The notes beneath the pieces were generated by a model. It worked only from the letters and a program-made list of their open reading frames with translations. It was not told the origin of the DNA and did not search any database. Positions 8,173 to 17,623 of a stretch of 64,000 nt of DNA are shown here, in pieces. This DNA comes from CAVQWT01 sp963717705 (GTDB lineage Bacteria; Pseudomonadota; Gammaproteobacteria; Burkholderiales; Casimicrobiaceae). Every line of letters starts with the position of its first letter. Position 1 is the first letter of the stretch. Location: the NCBI GenBank assembly GCA_963717705.1, contig CAVQWT010000002.1:1-64000 (forward strand), read 5' to 3'. A program made the position numbers and the translations under genes.

Positions 8173-10020
8173 ATGGCCTGGGCCGGAAAGATTCTGCGCG
8201 TCGACCTCACCAAGGGTACCTGCACGCCGGAGCCGCTGAACATGAAGTGGGCGCGCGAGTACGTCGGTCAACGCGGACTCGCGACCAAGTATTTCACCGA
8301 GGAGGTCGACGCCAAGGTCGACCCCCTCTCCCCCGCCAACAAGATCATCTGGGCGACGGGGCCGCTGACCGGGACGATGGCCTCGACTGGCGGACGCTAC
8401 TCGGTCATCACCAAGGGCCCGCTCACCGGCGCGATCGCCTGCTCGAACTCGGGCGGCTACTGGGGCGCCGAGCTCAAGATGGCCGGCTGGGACATGATCA
8501 TCTTCGAGGGCAAGTCGCCCAAGCCCGTCTATCTCCACATCGAGGACGACAAGGCGCAGCTGCTCGACGCCGCCTGGCTGTGGGGCAAGACGGTGTGGGA
8601 GACCGAGCCCGCCCTCAAGGCCCGGCACCAGGATCCGCAGACCCGCGTCAGCTCCATCGGCCGCGCCGGCGAGACCGGGTGCCTGTACGCGGGGGTGCTC
8701 AACGACCTGCACCGCGCCGCCGGGCGCTCGGGCGTGGGCACCGTCATGGGCAGCAAGAACCTGAAGGCGATCGCCGTGCGCGGGACGCTGGGCGTCGGCA
8801 ACCTCCGCGACCCGGCGGCGTTCATGAAGGCGGCGACGGCGGCGAAGAAGGTGCTCGCCGATAACGCGGTGACGGGGCAGGGCCTGCCGAAGTTCGGCAC
8901 GCAGGTGCTGATGAACGTCATCAACGAAATCGGCGCCATGCCGACGCGCAACCACCGCGACGTGCAGTTCGAGGGCGCGAAGGACATCTCCGCCGAAGCG
9001 ATGCACGAACCGCGCAAGACCGACGGCAAGCCGAACCTGGTGACCAACCAGGCGTGCTTCGGCTGCACCATCGCCTGCGGCCGGATCTCCAAGATCGACG
9101 AGACGCACTACACGGTGCAGAACCGCCCGCAGTACTGGGGCGCGTCCGGCGGCCTCGAGTACGAGGCGGCGTGGGCGCTGGGCTCCGCCAACGGCGTCAA
9201 CGACCTCGAGGCGCTCACCTACGCCAACTTCATCTGCAACGAGGACGGCTTCGACCCGATCTCGTTCGGCGCCACGGTCGGCGCGGTGATGGAGCTCTAC
9301 CAGATGGGCGTGCTCACCAAGGAGCAGCTCGGCATCGAGGCCCCGTTCGGCTCGGCGAAGGCGCTGACGTACTTCGCCGAGATCACCGCCAAGGGCGAGG
9401 GCTTCGGCAAGGAAATCGGGCTGGGCTCGAAGCGCCTCACCGCCAAGTACGGCCATCCGGACCTGTCGATGAGCGTCAAGGGCCAGGAGTTCCCGGCCTA
9501 CGACTCGCGCGGCATCCAGGGCATGGGGCTCGCCTACGCCACGTCCAACCGCGGCGCGTGCCACCTGCGCGGCTACACCGTGGCCTCGGAGGTGCTGGGC
9601 ATCCCGGTCAAGACCGATCCGCTGGTCACCGAGGGCAAGCCCGCGCTGGTCAAGGCGTTCCAGGACGCCACCGCTGTGTTCGACTCGGCCGGCGTGTGCG
9701 TCTTCACCACGTTCGCGTGGACACTGGCCGACCTGCAGCCGCAGCTGGCCGCGGCCTGCACCGACGAGTACACGATGGACGAACTCGGCCTCATCGGCGA
9801 GCGCATCTGGAACATGGAGCGCGACTTCAACAACCGCGCGGGCTTCACGAACAAGGACGACTCGCTGCCGAAGCGCCTGCTCACCGAGCCGGCCAAGACC
9901 GGGCCCGCCAAGGGGCTGGTCAGCGGTCTCGACAAGATGCTGCCCGAGTACTACGAGCTTCGCGGCTGGGACGACAAGGGACGGCTGACGAAGGAGACGC
10001 GGACCCGCCTCGGGCTGTGA
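8173..10020 (+). CDS. aorB: Tungsten-containing aldehyde:ferredoxin oxidoreductase large subunit (AorB)
   Basis: 615 residues starting MAWAGKILRVDL after a GGAGG site. It covers the full AFOR N-terminal tungstopterin domain (GGRYSVITKGPLTGAIA, GYWGAELK) and the C-terminal domains. The 4Fe-4S motif CFGCTIAC gives C-x2-C-x3-C, with the fourth ligand expected in DSAGVCVFTT, and SSIGRAGE/SNRGACHLRG are cofactor-binding stretches. It oxidises aldehydes to carboxylic acids at a W-bis-pterin centre. Together with the preceding Fe-S protein and the following FAD protein it matches an AorABC-type NAD-reducing complex, useful for detoxifying or degrading aromatic or aliphatic aldehydes. Confidence 0.93.
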   Translation: MAWAGKILRVDLTKGTCTPEPLNMKWAREYVGQRGLATKYFTEEVDAKVDPLSPANKIIWATGPLTGTMASTGGRYSVITKGPLTGAIACSNSGGYWGAELKMAGWDMIIFEGKSPKPVYLHIEDDKAQLLDAAWLWGKTVWETEPALKARHQDPQTRVSSIGRAGETGCLYAGVLNDLHRAAGRSGVGTVMGSKNLKAIAVRGTLGVGNLRDPAAFMKAATAAKKVLADNAVTGQGLPKFGTQVLMNVINEIGAMPTRNHRDVQFEGAKDISAEAMHEPRKTDGKPNLVTNQACFGCTIACGRISKIDETHYTVQNRPQYWGASGGLEYEAAWALGSANGVNDLEALTYANFICNEDGFDPISFGATVGAVMELYQMGVLTKEQLGIEAPFGSAKALTYFAEITAKGEGFGKEIGLGSKRLTAKYGHPDLSMSVKGQEFPAYDSRGIQGMGLAYATSNRGACHLRGYTVASEVLGIPVKTDPLVTEGKPALVKAFQDATAVFDSAGVCVFTTFAWTLADLQPQLAAACTDEYTMDELGLIGERIWNMERDFNNRAGFTNKDDSLPKRLLTEPAKTGPAKGLVSGLDKMLPEYYELRGWDDKGRLTKETRTRLGL

Positions 10021-10068
10021 GGCGGCGCCCGCAGTCGGCGCCGGCGATCGGCGTGGCATGGGTAGCGC

Positions 10069-10099
10069 ACGGGCGGTTCCTGGCGGACCGCCCGTTTTT
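10069..10099 (+). terminator. Rho-independent terminator/attenuator between aorB and aorC
   Basis: Perfect 9-base stem ACGGGCGGT / ACCGCCCGT (10069-10077 and 10087-10095), a 9-base loop and a run of five T (10095-10099). It sits 48 bases after the aorB stop and 15 bases before the likely aorC start. In an otherwise co-directional operon it may act as a partial terminator that lowers flavin-subunit expression relative to AorB. Confidence 0.85.
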
Positions 10100-10114
10100 C
10101 CCGTGGAGGCCCTC

Positions 10115-11377
10115 TTGAGACACGTCATCCTCGGCAACGGCCCCGCCGGCGTCATCGCGGCGGAGACGATCCGCAAGCACGCGCGGGACGACACCATCGT
10201 CCTCGTCGGCGACGAGCCGGAGCCGCCGTATTCGCGGATGGCGATTCCGTACCTGCTGATGGGCCAGATCGGCGAGGCCGGGACTTACCTGCGCAAGGGC
10301 AACGACCATTTCGGGCAGCAGCGAATCGAGCTCGTCACCGGACGGGCGAAGTCGGTCGACGCCCCCGGGCGCAAGGTGCTGCTCGACGACGGCCGCACCG
10401 TCGAGTTCGACACCCTGCTGCTCGCCACCGGCGCGACGCCGATCCGGCCGCCGATCCCGGGCATCGACATGGCGGGCGTGCATTCGTGCTGGACGCTCGC
10501 CGACGCGCGCCAGATCATGACGCTGGCGAAGCCGGGCGCGCGGGTGCTGCAGATCGGCGCCGGCTTCATCGGCTGCATCATCATGGAAGCGCTCGCCGCG
10601 CGCGGCGTGCAGCTGACGGTGGTCGAGACGGGCGACCGCATGGTGCCGCGGATGATGAGCCAGGGCGCGGGCGCGATGATCAAGCGCTGGGTCGAACAGA
10701 AGGGCGTGACGGTCCACACGTCGACGCGGGTCGAGGCGATCCATCCCGGCGCGCCGCTCGAGGTGCGCCTGTCCAGCGGCGAGAAGCTGGTCGCCGACAT
10801 GGTGATCCGTGCCGCCGGCGTGCAGCCGAACATCGGCTTCCTCGAGCACTCCGGCATCCAGTGCCTCCAGGGCGTGCTGACCGACGAGCGGATGCAGACC
10901 AGCGTCCCGGGCATCTACGCGGCGGGCGACTGCGCCGAGGCCTTCGACGTGCTGTCCGGCAAGACGATCGTCAGCGCCATCCAGCCCAACGCCGCCGATC
11001 AGGCGTACTGCGCCGGCATCAACATGGCCGGCGGGCGCGCCGCGCTGCACGGGGTGACGCAGATCAACGTGCTCGACACGCTGGGCCTCGTGTCCACGTC
11101 GTTCGGCCAGTGGCAGGGCGTGCCGGGCGGCGAGCACGCCGAACTGACCGACGACGCGAACTTCCGCTACCTGCGGCTGGAATTCGGCGGCGACGTCCTG
11201 GTCGGCTCAAACGCGATCGGCCTGACCGAGCACGTCGGCGTGCTGCGCGGGCTGACGCAGTCGCGGGTCAGGCTCGGCCCGTGGAAGGACCGGCTGCTGC
11301 GCGACCCGACGCGCTTCGTCGAGGCGTATCTCGCCGGCGCGCAGGCGCAGCATGCCCGGGGTCCGCGAATCTCCTGA
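10115..11377 (+). CDS. aorC: FAD-dependent NAD(P)H oxidoreductase subunit (AorC-like)
   Basis: 420 residues of the pyridine nucleotide-disulfide oxidoreductase fold. An N-terminal FAD-binding GNGPAG motif, LLLATGATPIRPP, a central NAD-binding GAGFIGCIIMEALAARG and a GIYAAGDCAE FAD motif are present. The start is placed at TTG 10115 because GGAGG lies 6 bases upstream, because the FAD motif should sit within the first dozen residues, and because the terminator hairpin at 10069-10099 would otherwise be inside the gene. Inferred role: transfer electrons from AorA to NAD+. Confidence 0.85.
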   Translation: MRHVILGNGPAGVIAAETIRKHARDDTIVLVGDEPEPPYSRMAIPYLLMGQIGEAGTYLRKGNDHFGQQRIELVTGRAKSVDAPGRKVLLDDGRTVEFDTLLLATGATPIRPPIPGIDMAGVHSCWTLADARQIMTLAKPGARVLQIGAGFIGCIIMEALAARGVQLTVVETGDRMVPRMMSQGAGAMIKRWVEQKGVTVHTSTRVEAIHPGAPLEVRLSSGEKLVADMVIRAAGVQPNIGFLEHSGIQCLQGVLTDERMQTSVPGIYAAGDCAEAFDVLSGKTIVSAIQPNAADQAYCAGINMAGGRAALHGVTQINVLDTLGLVSTSFGQWQGVPGGEHAELTDDANFRYLRLEFGGDVLVGSNAIGLTEHVGVLRGLTQSRVRLGPWKDRLLRDPTRFVEAYLAGAQAQHARGPRIS

Positions 11378-11466
11378 CCGCGCCCGGATAGTGAACTGAG
11401 AGCGAACCGAGGGTGCCGCAGGTGCCCCGAAGATGCCCTGCCTCCCCCCCCGGACGCCGCCCGCCC

Positions 11467-11733
11467 ATGGAAATCACGCTCAAGCTCTTCGCCACGCTGG
11501 CCGACTACCTGCCGCAGGAAGTCGACGGCAGACGGCGCGCGCACAACCAGATCGCGCTCGACGTGGCGGAGGGAACGACGGTGCAGTCGCTGATCGACCG
11601 GTTCCAGCTGCCGACGAAGATGACGCACCTGGTGCTGGTGAACGGGGTCTACATCACGCCTTCGGCGCGCGCCGCCCACACGCTGGCCCCCGGGGACGCA
11701 CTGGCGATCTGGCCGCCCATCGCGGGGGGGTAG
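11467..11733 (+). CDS. MoaD/ThiS-like ubiquitin-fold sulfur carrier
   Basis: 88 residues, start at MEITLKLFATLADYLP. It has the beta-grasp pattern of MoaD and ends in PIAGG, with the C-terminal Gly-Gly that MoaD-type carriers need for thiocarboxylation. In this context it most likely serves the metal-pterin cofactor of AorB. It is slightly longer than housekeeping MoaD, and no partner MoaE is adjacent, which supports a dedicated tungstopterin role. Upstream in-frame codons are less likely starts because the family begins at this methionine. Confidence 0.8.
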   Translation: MEITLKLFATLADYLPQEVDGRRRAHNQIALDVAEGTTVQSLIDRFQLPTKMTHLVLVNGVYITPSARAAHTLAPGDALAIWPPIAGG

Positions 11734-11739
11734 TCCGGC

Positions 11740-12033
11740 GTGATGCGCGAGCACGTCCTGCAGCGCGACATGGGCTGCACGCGCGCCGAGTTCTTCCGCA
11801 CCCTTCCGGGCGCGACCCGCCACGTCCCGCTGGAGATTTCCGGCGACACCATCACGATACCCGTCCGCGGCGGCCGCGTGCAGATCGAGCTCGTCGAGAA
11901 GCCCCTGCGCCGGATCGCGTCGATCGCGCTGCCTGTGCTCGGCGTGACCTTCCGCTTCACCGGTCTCGACGATGCGGCACGCGACGAATTCCTCGCCTGG
12001 TTCGACCTGTACACGCGGCGCGGCGGCGGGTAG
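11740..12033 (+). CDS. Small conserved protein of the aor cluster, function unknown
   Basis: 97 residues, GTG or adjacent ATG start 6 bases after the MoaD-like gene. I do not recognise a named domain. The N-terminus (MGCTRAEFFRTLPGA) and a beta-rich body ending in DLYTRRGGG are visible, with a single cysteine. Tight spacing puts it in the aor operon, so a role in AOR maturation or cofactor delivery is plausible but unproven. No signal peptide or transmembrane segment is seen. Confidence 0.65.
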   Translation: MMREHVLQRDMGCTRAEFFRTLPGATRHVPLEISGDTITIPVRGGRVQIELVEKPLRRIASIALPVLGVTFRFTGLDDAARDEFLAWFDLYTRRGGG

Positions 12034-12116
12034 CGGCGGGCGGCGGCACGATCCTCCGTAGGTTCGCGCCGGGCGCGCGCGACGCCGGGCGCGGGGGCCG
12101 CCGGTGCGCGACGTGG

Positions 12117-14351
12117 TCACTTCGCGGGCTGGAACCCCGGCTCGCCCATCTGCCACAGGAAGAACGACCACACGTCGCCCGCCTCGGCGGTCCACTGCGC
12201 CTTGGTCGACCCCATGCCGTGACCGGCGTCGAAGTCGACGCGCAGCAGGACGGGTTTGCCGCTGCTGGTGGCTGCCTGCAGCCGCGCCGCGAACTTGCCC
12301 GGCAGCCAGGCGTCGACGCGCGGGTCGTTGGCGCCGGTGGTGACGATCACCGCCGGGTAGGCGGTGCCGTCCTTCACGCGGTGGTACGGGCTGATCGCGT
12401 GCAGCACCTTGAAGTGGTCGGGGTTGCTGACGGTGCCGAACTCGGCGACGTTGGGCGCGCCGTTGGGCGTGAACTCCATCCGCAGCAGGTCCGACACCCC
12501 GACGGCGCTCTGCGCGGCGGCAAAGAGCTCGGGCCGCTGCGTGACCGCGCCGCCGATGGTGATGCCGCCGGCGCTGCCGCCGGAGCCGGCGAGCCGCGCG
12601 CGCGAAGTCCAGCCTTCGGCGATCAGGTGCTCGGCGCAGGCGATGAAGTCGGAGATGGTGTTCTGCTTGGTGCCGGCCAGCACGCGACCGCCGTTGTGCC
12701 AGTCGGCGCCGAACTCGCCGCCGCCGCGGACGTGGCAGATCGCGAACACGCCGTCGCGCTCGAGCCAGCCCATCCGCCAGGTGCCGAAGCGCGGCTCCAG
12801 CGAGATGCCGTAGGCGCCGTAGGCGTCGAGGATGGTCGGGTGCGAGCCGTCGCGCTTCGCGCCCCGGCGCGACAGGATCGACAGCGGCACCTCGACGCCG
12901 TCCCGGCTCTTCACCATCACGCGCTGCGCCTCGACGCCGGACATGTCGACGGCGATCGGCTTCTGCAGGCCGGTGTCGGTCGCCTTGCCCCTGGCGTCGA
13001 TCCGGTAGACCACCGGCGCCTGGGTCCAGCCTTCGAGCCGCAGCAGCACCCCGTCGCGCGCGGAGCTGACCATCAGGTCGCGGACCGTGCCGTCGAACGG
13101 CAGCGCCACCCCGGCGATGGCCCCGCCGGCGAGCGGCACCCGGTAGACGCGGCTCAGGCCACCGTCGAGCGCGCGCACGTACGCGGCGTCCTTCGCCGCG
13201 GCGACGTCGCGCAGCACCGCGCGACCCTGCGGCATCACCACCGTCGGCGTCGCTCCGGGCCGCCGGAGGTCGTAGCGCAGCAGCTTGCCGCGCGACGCAC
13301 CCTTGATCGACACCGCGTAGACCGCGTCGCCGGCCAGCGTGACGCGCGTCACCGCGTCGTCGGGGCCGATCAGCCGGCGCCACGGCGTGCCCGGGCCCGT
13401 CGCCTCGGCAAGCGGCGCGACGTACACCGAGATTTCCTGCGCGTCGCCGTGCAGCACCTGCGCCAGCGCCCAGCTCGATCCCGCCGCGGTGTGCACGTAC
13501 GGCAGGTCGGGTACGGCGAAGCGGCGCGAGGGGGCCACTTCCCAGCCAATGACGGCCGGGTCGCGCGCGGGGTCGCGGCCCAGCTCGTGCAGGTGGACGG
13601 CGCTCTTGTTGTACGACTCGCCCTTGCCGTCGGGACCCGGCGCGGGCAGCCGGTTGTAGAAGAAGCTCCTGTTGTCGGGCCGCCAGAAGATGTCGCCGTT
13701 GAGCCCCGCGCGGTCGATGGTGTCAGGGAGGAAGCGGTTCGCCGCGACGTCGTAGACGCGCAGCACGCTCGCTTCGGAGCCGCCGGCCGAGATGCCGACC
13801 GCCACCAGCCTGCCGTCCGGCGACGGCGAGTGGAAGTCGATGGCGTGATGCCCCTTCTCCACGGGCAGCTCGTCGGGATCGATCAGCATGCGCTCGGCGC
13901 CGGCGTCGCCCTCGCGGACGAACAGGCGCCGGTTGCTGCGCCCCGGCTCGCTCTTCAGATAGAACAGCCGCCCGCCGGCCTGCTCGACCGCGCCGATGAA
14001 CTCGCCGGAATCGGCCAGCTCCAGCAGGCGCTTCCTCATCGCGTCGCGACCGGGAATGCGCGCCAGCACGGCGTCGGCGTGCGCCGCCTGCGCCTTGACC
14101 CATGCCTGCCACTCCGGCGACGTCATGTCCTCCATCCAGCGGTACGGATCCGGCACCGCGACGCCGTGGTAAGTGTCGGTGACGACCTTCACCGGCGTGG
14201 GCGGCGCGGTGGTGTCGGCGGCGCGTGCGGCGGAAACGGGCAGCATGGCCAGCGCGCACGCAACGACGAGAGCGGCACCGCGCGCTGCAATGGCGCGGCC
14301 CGACGCGAGGGCGGTGGCGGGGCCGACAACGGATAACGTGATCGTGATCAT
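12117..14351 (-). CDS. Prolyl oligopeptidase family serine peptidase (S9A), exported
   Basis: 744 residues with a signal peptide ending near SAARAAD. The N-terminal prolyl-oligopeptidase propeller follows from the typical entry VAVPDPYRWMED. The C-terminal alpha/beta-hydrolase holds the nucleophile serine in GSGGSAGG, the aspartate in NDPRVDAW and the histidine in GHGMGSTK, so the triad is complete. It should cleave short proline-containing peptides in the periplasm. The start is set at MITITLSVVG just before the hydrophobic segment; the open frame continues far upstream only because of the high GC content. Divergent from the gene at 14595. Confidence 0.92.
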   Translation of the reverse strand: MITITLSVVGPATALASGRAIAARGAALVVACALAMLPVSAARAADTTAPPTPVKVVTDTYHGVAVPDPYRWMEDMTSPEWQAWVKAQAAHADAVLARIPGRDAMRKRLLELADSGEFIGAVEQAGGRLFYLKSEPGRSNRRLFVREGDAGAERMLIDPDELPVEKGHHAIDFHSPSPDGRLVAVGISAGGSEASVLRVYDVAANRFLPDTIDRAGLNGDIFWRPDNRSFFYNRLPAPGPDGKGESYNKSAVHLHELGRDPARDPAVIGWEVAPSRRFAVPDLPYVHTAAGSSWALAQVLHGDAQEISVYVAPLAEATGPGTPWRRLIGPDDAVTRVTLAGDAVYAVSIKGASRGKLLRYDLRRPGATPTVVMPQGRAVLRDVAAAKDAAYVRALDGGLSRVYRVPLAGGAIAGVALPFDGTVRDLMVSSARDGVLLRLEGWTQAPVVYRIDARGKATDTGLQKPIAVDMSGVEAQRVMVKSRDGVEVPLSILSRRGAKRDGSHPTILDAYGAYGISLEPRFGTWRMGWLERDGVFAICHVRGGGEFGADWHNGGRVLAGTKQNTISDFIACAEHLIAEGWTSRARLAGSGGSAGGITIGGAVTQRPELFAAAQSAVGVSDLLRMEFTPNGAPNVAEFGTVSNPDHFKVLHAISPYHRVKDGTAYPAVIVTTGANDPRVDAWLPGKFAARLQAATSSGKPVLLRVDFDAGHGMGSTKAQWTAEAGDVWSFFLWQMGEPGFQPAK

Positions 14352-14594
14352 CGGGAGTCCAGAAGGTGGGGGCCGCGACGCAACACCGTGGTTGCGTGGA
14401 AGGCCGCGCGGCGGGCAAGATGCGAATGGTAAGCTTCTGACTTGCCGCCGGCCAGCGGAAGCGGACGGAACGGCGACGGCCGAAGGCCTCGCCCCGGCCT
14501 GAACCCGCGGCATCGACGCACCCCGGGTATCCGACCGTGAGACCATCGCGGATCGGATGCGCCCGCAGAGGTTGCGACCGATCCGTCCGAACCG
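14352..14594. promoter_or_regulatory. Divergent intergenic region, peptidase / TehA-propeller fusion
   Basis: 243 bases between two divergent genes that must contain both promoters. I see no confident -10/-35 pair, operator palindrome or RNA structure here. Confidence 0.3.
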
Positions 14595-17537
14595 ATGAAC
14601 CCGCCGAACCCCATGCAACGTCATGAATCCCTGTCCGTCGGGATGCACTGGCTCGCGCGCCTGCCGGCCGCGCTGTTCGCCATTCCGGTCGGGCTGTTCG
14701 GCCTTGCCGCAGCGTGGCGGCGGGCGGGCGGATACGGATGGTGGTTCGCCGGGCCGGTCGGCACGACGCTGGCGTGGACCGCGGCGGCGATCCTCGCTCC
14801 GCTGGTCGTGCTGTACGCGGCGAAGTGCCTGCGCCATCCCGGAGTGATCGCCGCCGAGTTCGCCAACGCGGTCACGGGATCGCTGATGGCGCTGATCCCG
14901 CTGGCACTGATGCTCGCGACCATCTGCTTCGGCGTGCCGGGCGACGGCGCGTGGCTGGCGTTGGTGCTGTTCGCGCTGGCGCTGCAGGGCATCGTCGCCA
15001 TCCGCGTGGTGTCGATCCTGGCCACCGGCACGCTGCCGGCGGCGGCGGTGACGCCGGCGCTGTACCTGCCGCCGGCGGCCGGCGGCTTCGTCGGCGCGAT
15101 GGCGCTGTCCACGCTGGGCTATCCGGGCTGGGCCGCGCTGCTCTTCGGGATGGGGCTCGCGAGCTGGGCGCTGCTCGAGGTCCGCGTGCTTAACCGCCTG
15201 TTCGAAGGACCGATGCCGGAGGCGCTGCGCCCGACCATCGGCGTCGAGCTCGCGCCGCCGTCGGTCGCCACGCTCGCCGCCGGCACGATCTGGCCGATGT
15301 TGCCGGGCGAGGTGCTGATCGTCGGGCTCGGCGTCGCCGCCGGGCCGGTCGTCGCGGTGATGGCGCGCTACAAGTGGTGGCACAACGTGCCGTTCTCGAT
15401 CGGCTTCTGGTCGTTCTCGTTTCCGCTGGCGGCGCTGGCCGGCGCGGTGGTCGAGGTCGTGCGCCGCGGCGGCTGGCCTCCGCTGGTGGGCGGCATCGCA
15501 CTCGCCGTCGCCTCGACGGTGATCGCGGTCCTCGCCGCCAGGACCCTGGCGCTGCTCGTCCGCGGCAAGCTGGTACCGGTCGCGGTCGTCGTCGGGGTCT
15601 CCATCGCGGTGGCCACCGCGTCCATCGTTTCCGCGCCGGGCGTCGCCGTCGCCCAGTCCGCCAGCTGGACGCCGCTGGGACCGTCGGCCGGCGCCGTCCG
15701 CGCACTGACGCAGGACCCTGCCAGTGGCGCGCTGTACGCGGGAACCTTCGCCGGCGGCATCTACAGGTCGACCGACGCGGGCGCGTCGTGGACCGCGGTG
15801 GCGCCGGAGATCCGTGGGCAGACGGTCAACGCGCTCGCCGTCGACCCGTCCGCGCCGCGGACCGTTTTCGCCGGGACCTTCAGCAGCGGCGTCTGGCGCA
15901 GTACCGACGGCGGCACCGCCTGGAAACGGGTGCTGTTCGGCGGCAAGGACCTGCCCGACCGGCATGCGACCATCAACGCCATCGCCGTCGACCCGGTGAA
16001 TCCCCGCATCGTGTACGCCGCGACCGACGCCGGCTTCAACGCCGGGGTGTGGCGCAGCGCGGACGGCGGCGATACCTGGGCGCTCAGCACCGCCGGACTC
16101 CCGCGCAATTTCCGCCTTAACGCGCTGGCAATGGATCCGAAGACGCCGGCGACGCTCTACGTCGGCACCAACGGCGACGGCGCCTACAAGAGCGTGGACT
16201 CCGGGCGCACCTGGACCGCGAGCGGCGAGGCATTGCGCAGGGAGATCGTGCTGTCGCTCGCGGTGGATCCCGCGACACCGGAGACGGTCTACGCCGGCAC
16301 TGCAGGTGCGGGGGCGTTCAAGTCCGTCGACGGCGGCGCGAACTGGACGCCGCCGGCCGCGGGCCCGATCCGGAATGCGCGTGTGTTCGCCTTGACGATC
16401 GACCCCTCCAACCCCGCCGTCGTCTGGGGCGGCATCGCGAACGGCCTGCTTCGCAGCGCCGACGGCGGACGGTCGTGGGCCGAAACCATGCCGGGTCTCA
16501 ACTACGCCAGCGTGCGGGCGCTGGTGCTGGACCGCGCGCAACCGTCGACGGTCCTCGCGGGCACGACCCGCGACGGGGTACTGCGCTCTGCGGATGGCGG
16601 CCGGAACTGGGCCGGTCCGGGCGCGGGATTCTGGGCGCTCGACGTCAGCGGCATCGCGACCGATGTGTCGGCGCCGCAGACAGTCTGGCTCTCGACCGGC
16701 ACCGGGGTCTGGCGCACCACCGACGGCGGCGCGAGCTGGGCGCTGAAGAGCGAAGCGCTTGGCAATCGCAGCACGCAATGCATCGCGCTCGAACCGGCCT
16801 CGCGCACGCTCTACGCGTGCACCGGCGACGGCGTGTTCCGCAGCACCGACGGCGGCGAGAAATGGGCGAGACACCAGTCCGGACTTTCGCGCGACACGCG
16901 GATCATCGGGCTCGCGATCGATCCGGCAAACCCGAAGACGATCCATGCCCGCGATGCGCACTGGGTCTACCGTAGCGCCGACGGCGGCGTCACGTGGACG
17001 AAATCCGCCGCAGACCTGGAGTCCAGCGGCAGCATCAACGGGCTGTTCGCACTGGCCGCGGTTCCGGCAGCGAATTCGGCAGGGCAGACCGAGGTGTTCG
17101 CGAGCGTCCATCGCCAACTGTGGCGAAGCACGGACGGCGCAGCGACTTTCGGAAAGAGCGGTACCGGCCTGCCGCTGGCGCGCGTGCAGACGGTCGCCTC
17201 GGATGCCGCCGGCAGGACCCTGTGGGTGGGCACCGAGGGCGAGGGCGTCTGGCGCAGCGTCGACGGCGGCGGCACGTGGACCGAGAGTCGCGCCGGCATG
17301 GGCGCGGTCAACGTGCAGGCGCTGCTGACCGATCCCGCCACGCCGGAAACGCTGTATGCGGCCGCCTGGAGCAAGGGCGTCTATCGCAGCGGCGACGGCG
17401 GCCGCAGCTGGACCCTCGTCGGCGGACCCCCGCCGCATCCGGATGTCATCGCACTCGCCCGCGATCCCTCGGCACCGGGGCGGCGGCTGCTGGTCGGCAC
17501 CGGCGGCGGCAGCGCCTGGCGGCTGGAAATCCGCTAA
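14595..17537 (+). CDS. TehA/SLAC1-like channel fused to a C-terminal Asp-box (BNR) propeller
   Basis: 980 residues in one uninterrupted frame. Residues 1-325 look like the TDT/TehA-SLAC1 anion channel family: about ten hydrophobic helices, entry HWLARLPAALFAIPVGLFGL and the family-like RPTIGVELAPPSVATLA. Residues about 325-352 form one extra hydrophobic segment resembling a signal peptide (VAVVVGVSIAVATASIV, then VAVAQSA). Residues 355-980 contain about a dozen Asp-box repeats of the form WRSTDGGxxW, a sortilin/sialidase-like propeller. The extra helix would place the propeller in the periplasm. It may be a true fusion or two genes merged by loss of a stop codon. Confidence 0.75.
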   Translation: MNPPNPMQRHESLSVGMHWLARLPAALFAIPVGLFGLAAAWRRAGGYGWWFAGPVGTTLAWTAAAILAPLVVLYAAKCLRHPGVIAAEFANAVTGSLMALIPLALMLATICFGVPGDGAWLALVLFALALQGIVAIRVVSILATGTLPAAAVTPALYLPPAAGGFVGAMALSTLGYPGWAALLFGMGLASWALLEVRVLNRLFEGPMPEALRPTIGVELAPPSVATLAAGTIWPMLPGEVLIVGLGVAAGPVVAVMARYKWWHNVPFSIGFWSFSFPLAALAGAVVEVVRRGGWPPLVGGIALAVASTVIAVLAARTLALLVRGKLVPVAVVVGVSIAVATASIVSAPGVAVAQSASWTPLGPSAGAVRALTQDPASGALYAGTFAGGIYRSTDAGASWTAVAPEIRGQTVNALAVDPSAPRTVFAGTFSSGVWRSTDGGTAWKRVLFGGKDLPDRHATINAIAVDPVNPRIVYAATDAGFNAGVWRSADGGDTWALSTAGLPRNFRLNALAMDPKTPATLYVGTNGDGAYKSVDSGRTWTASGEALRREIVLSLAVDPATPETVYAGTAGAGAFKSVDGGANWTPPAAGPIRNARVFALTIDPSNPAVVWGGIANGLLRSADGGRSWAETMPGLNYASVRALVLDRAQPSTVLAGTTRDGVLRSADGGRNWAGPGAGFWALDVSGIATDVSAPQTVWLSTGTGVWRTTDGGASWALKSEALGNRSTQCIALEPASRTLYACTGDGVFRSTDGGEKWARHQSGLSRDTRIIGLAIDPANPKTIHARDAHWVYRSADGGVTWTKSAADLESSGSINGLFALAAVPAANSAGQTEVFASVHRQLWRSTDGAATFGKSGTGLPLARVQTVASDAAGRTLWVGTEGEGVWRSVDGGGTWTESRAGMGAVNVQALLTDPATPETLYAAAWSKGVYRSGDGGRSWTLVGGPPPHPDVIALARDPSAPGRRLLVGTGGGSAWRLEIR

Positions 17538-17623
17538 AGCGCTGCGCTGCTTGCCCGATCCCCCGTTGTAGAGTGAAATGCACGCCAGCGCCCCGATCGC
17601 CGGGGCCGGAGGGAGTTTCGCCG

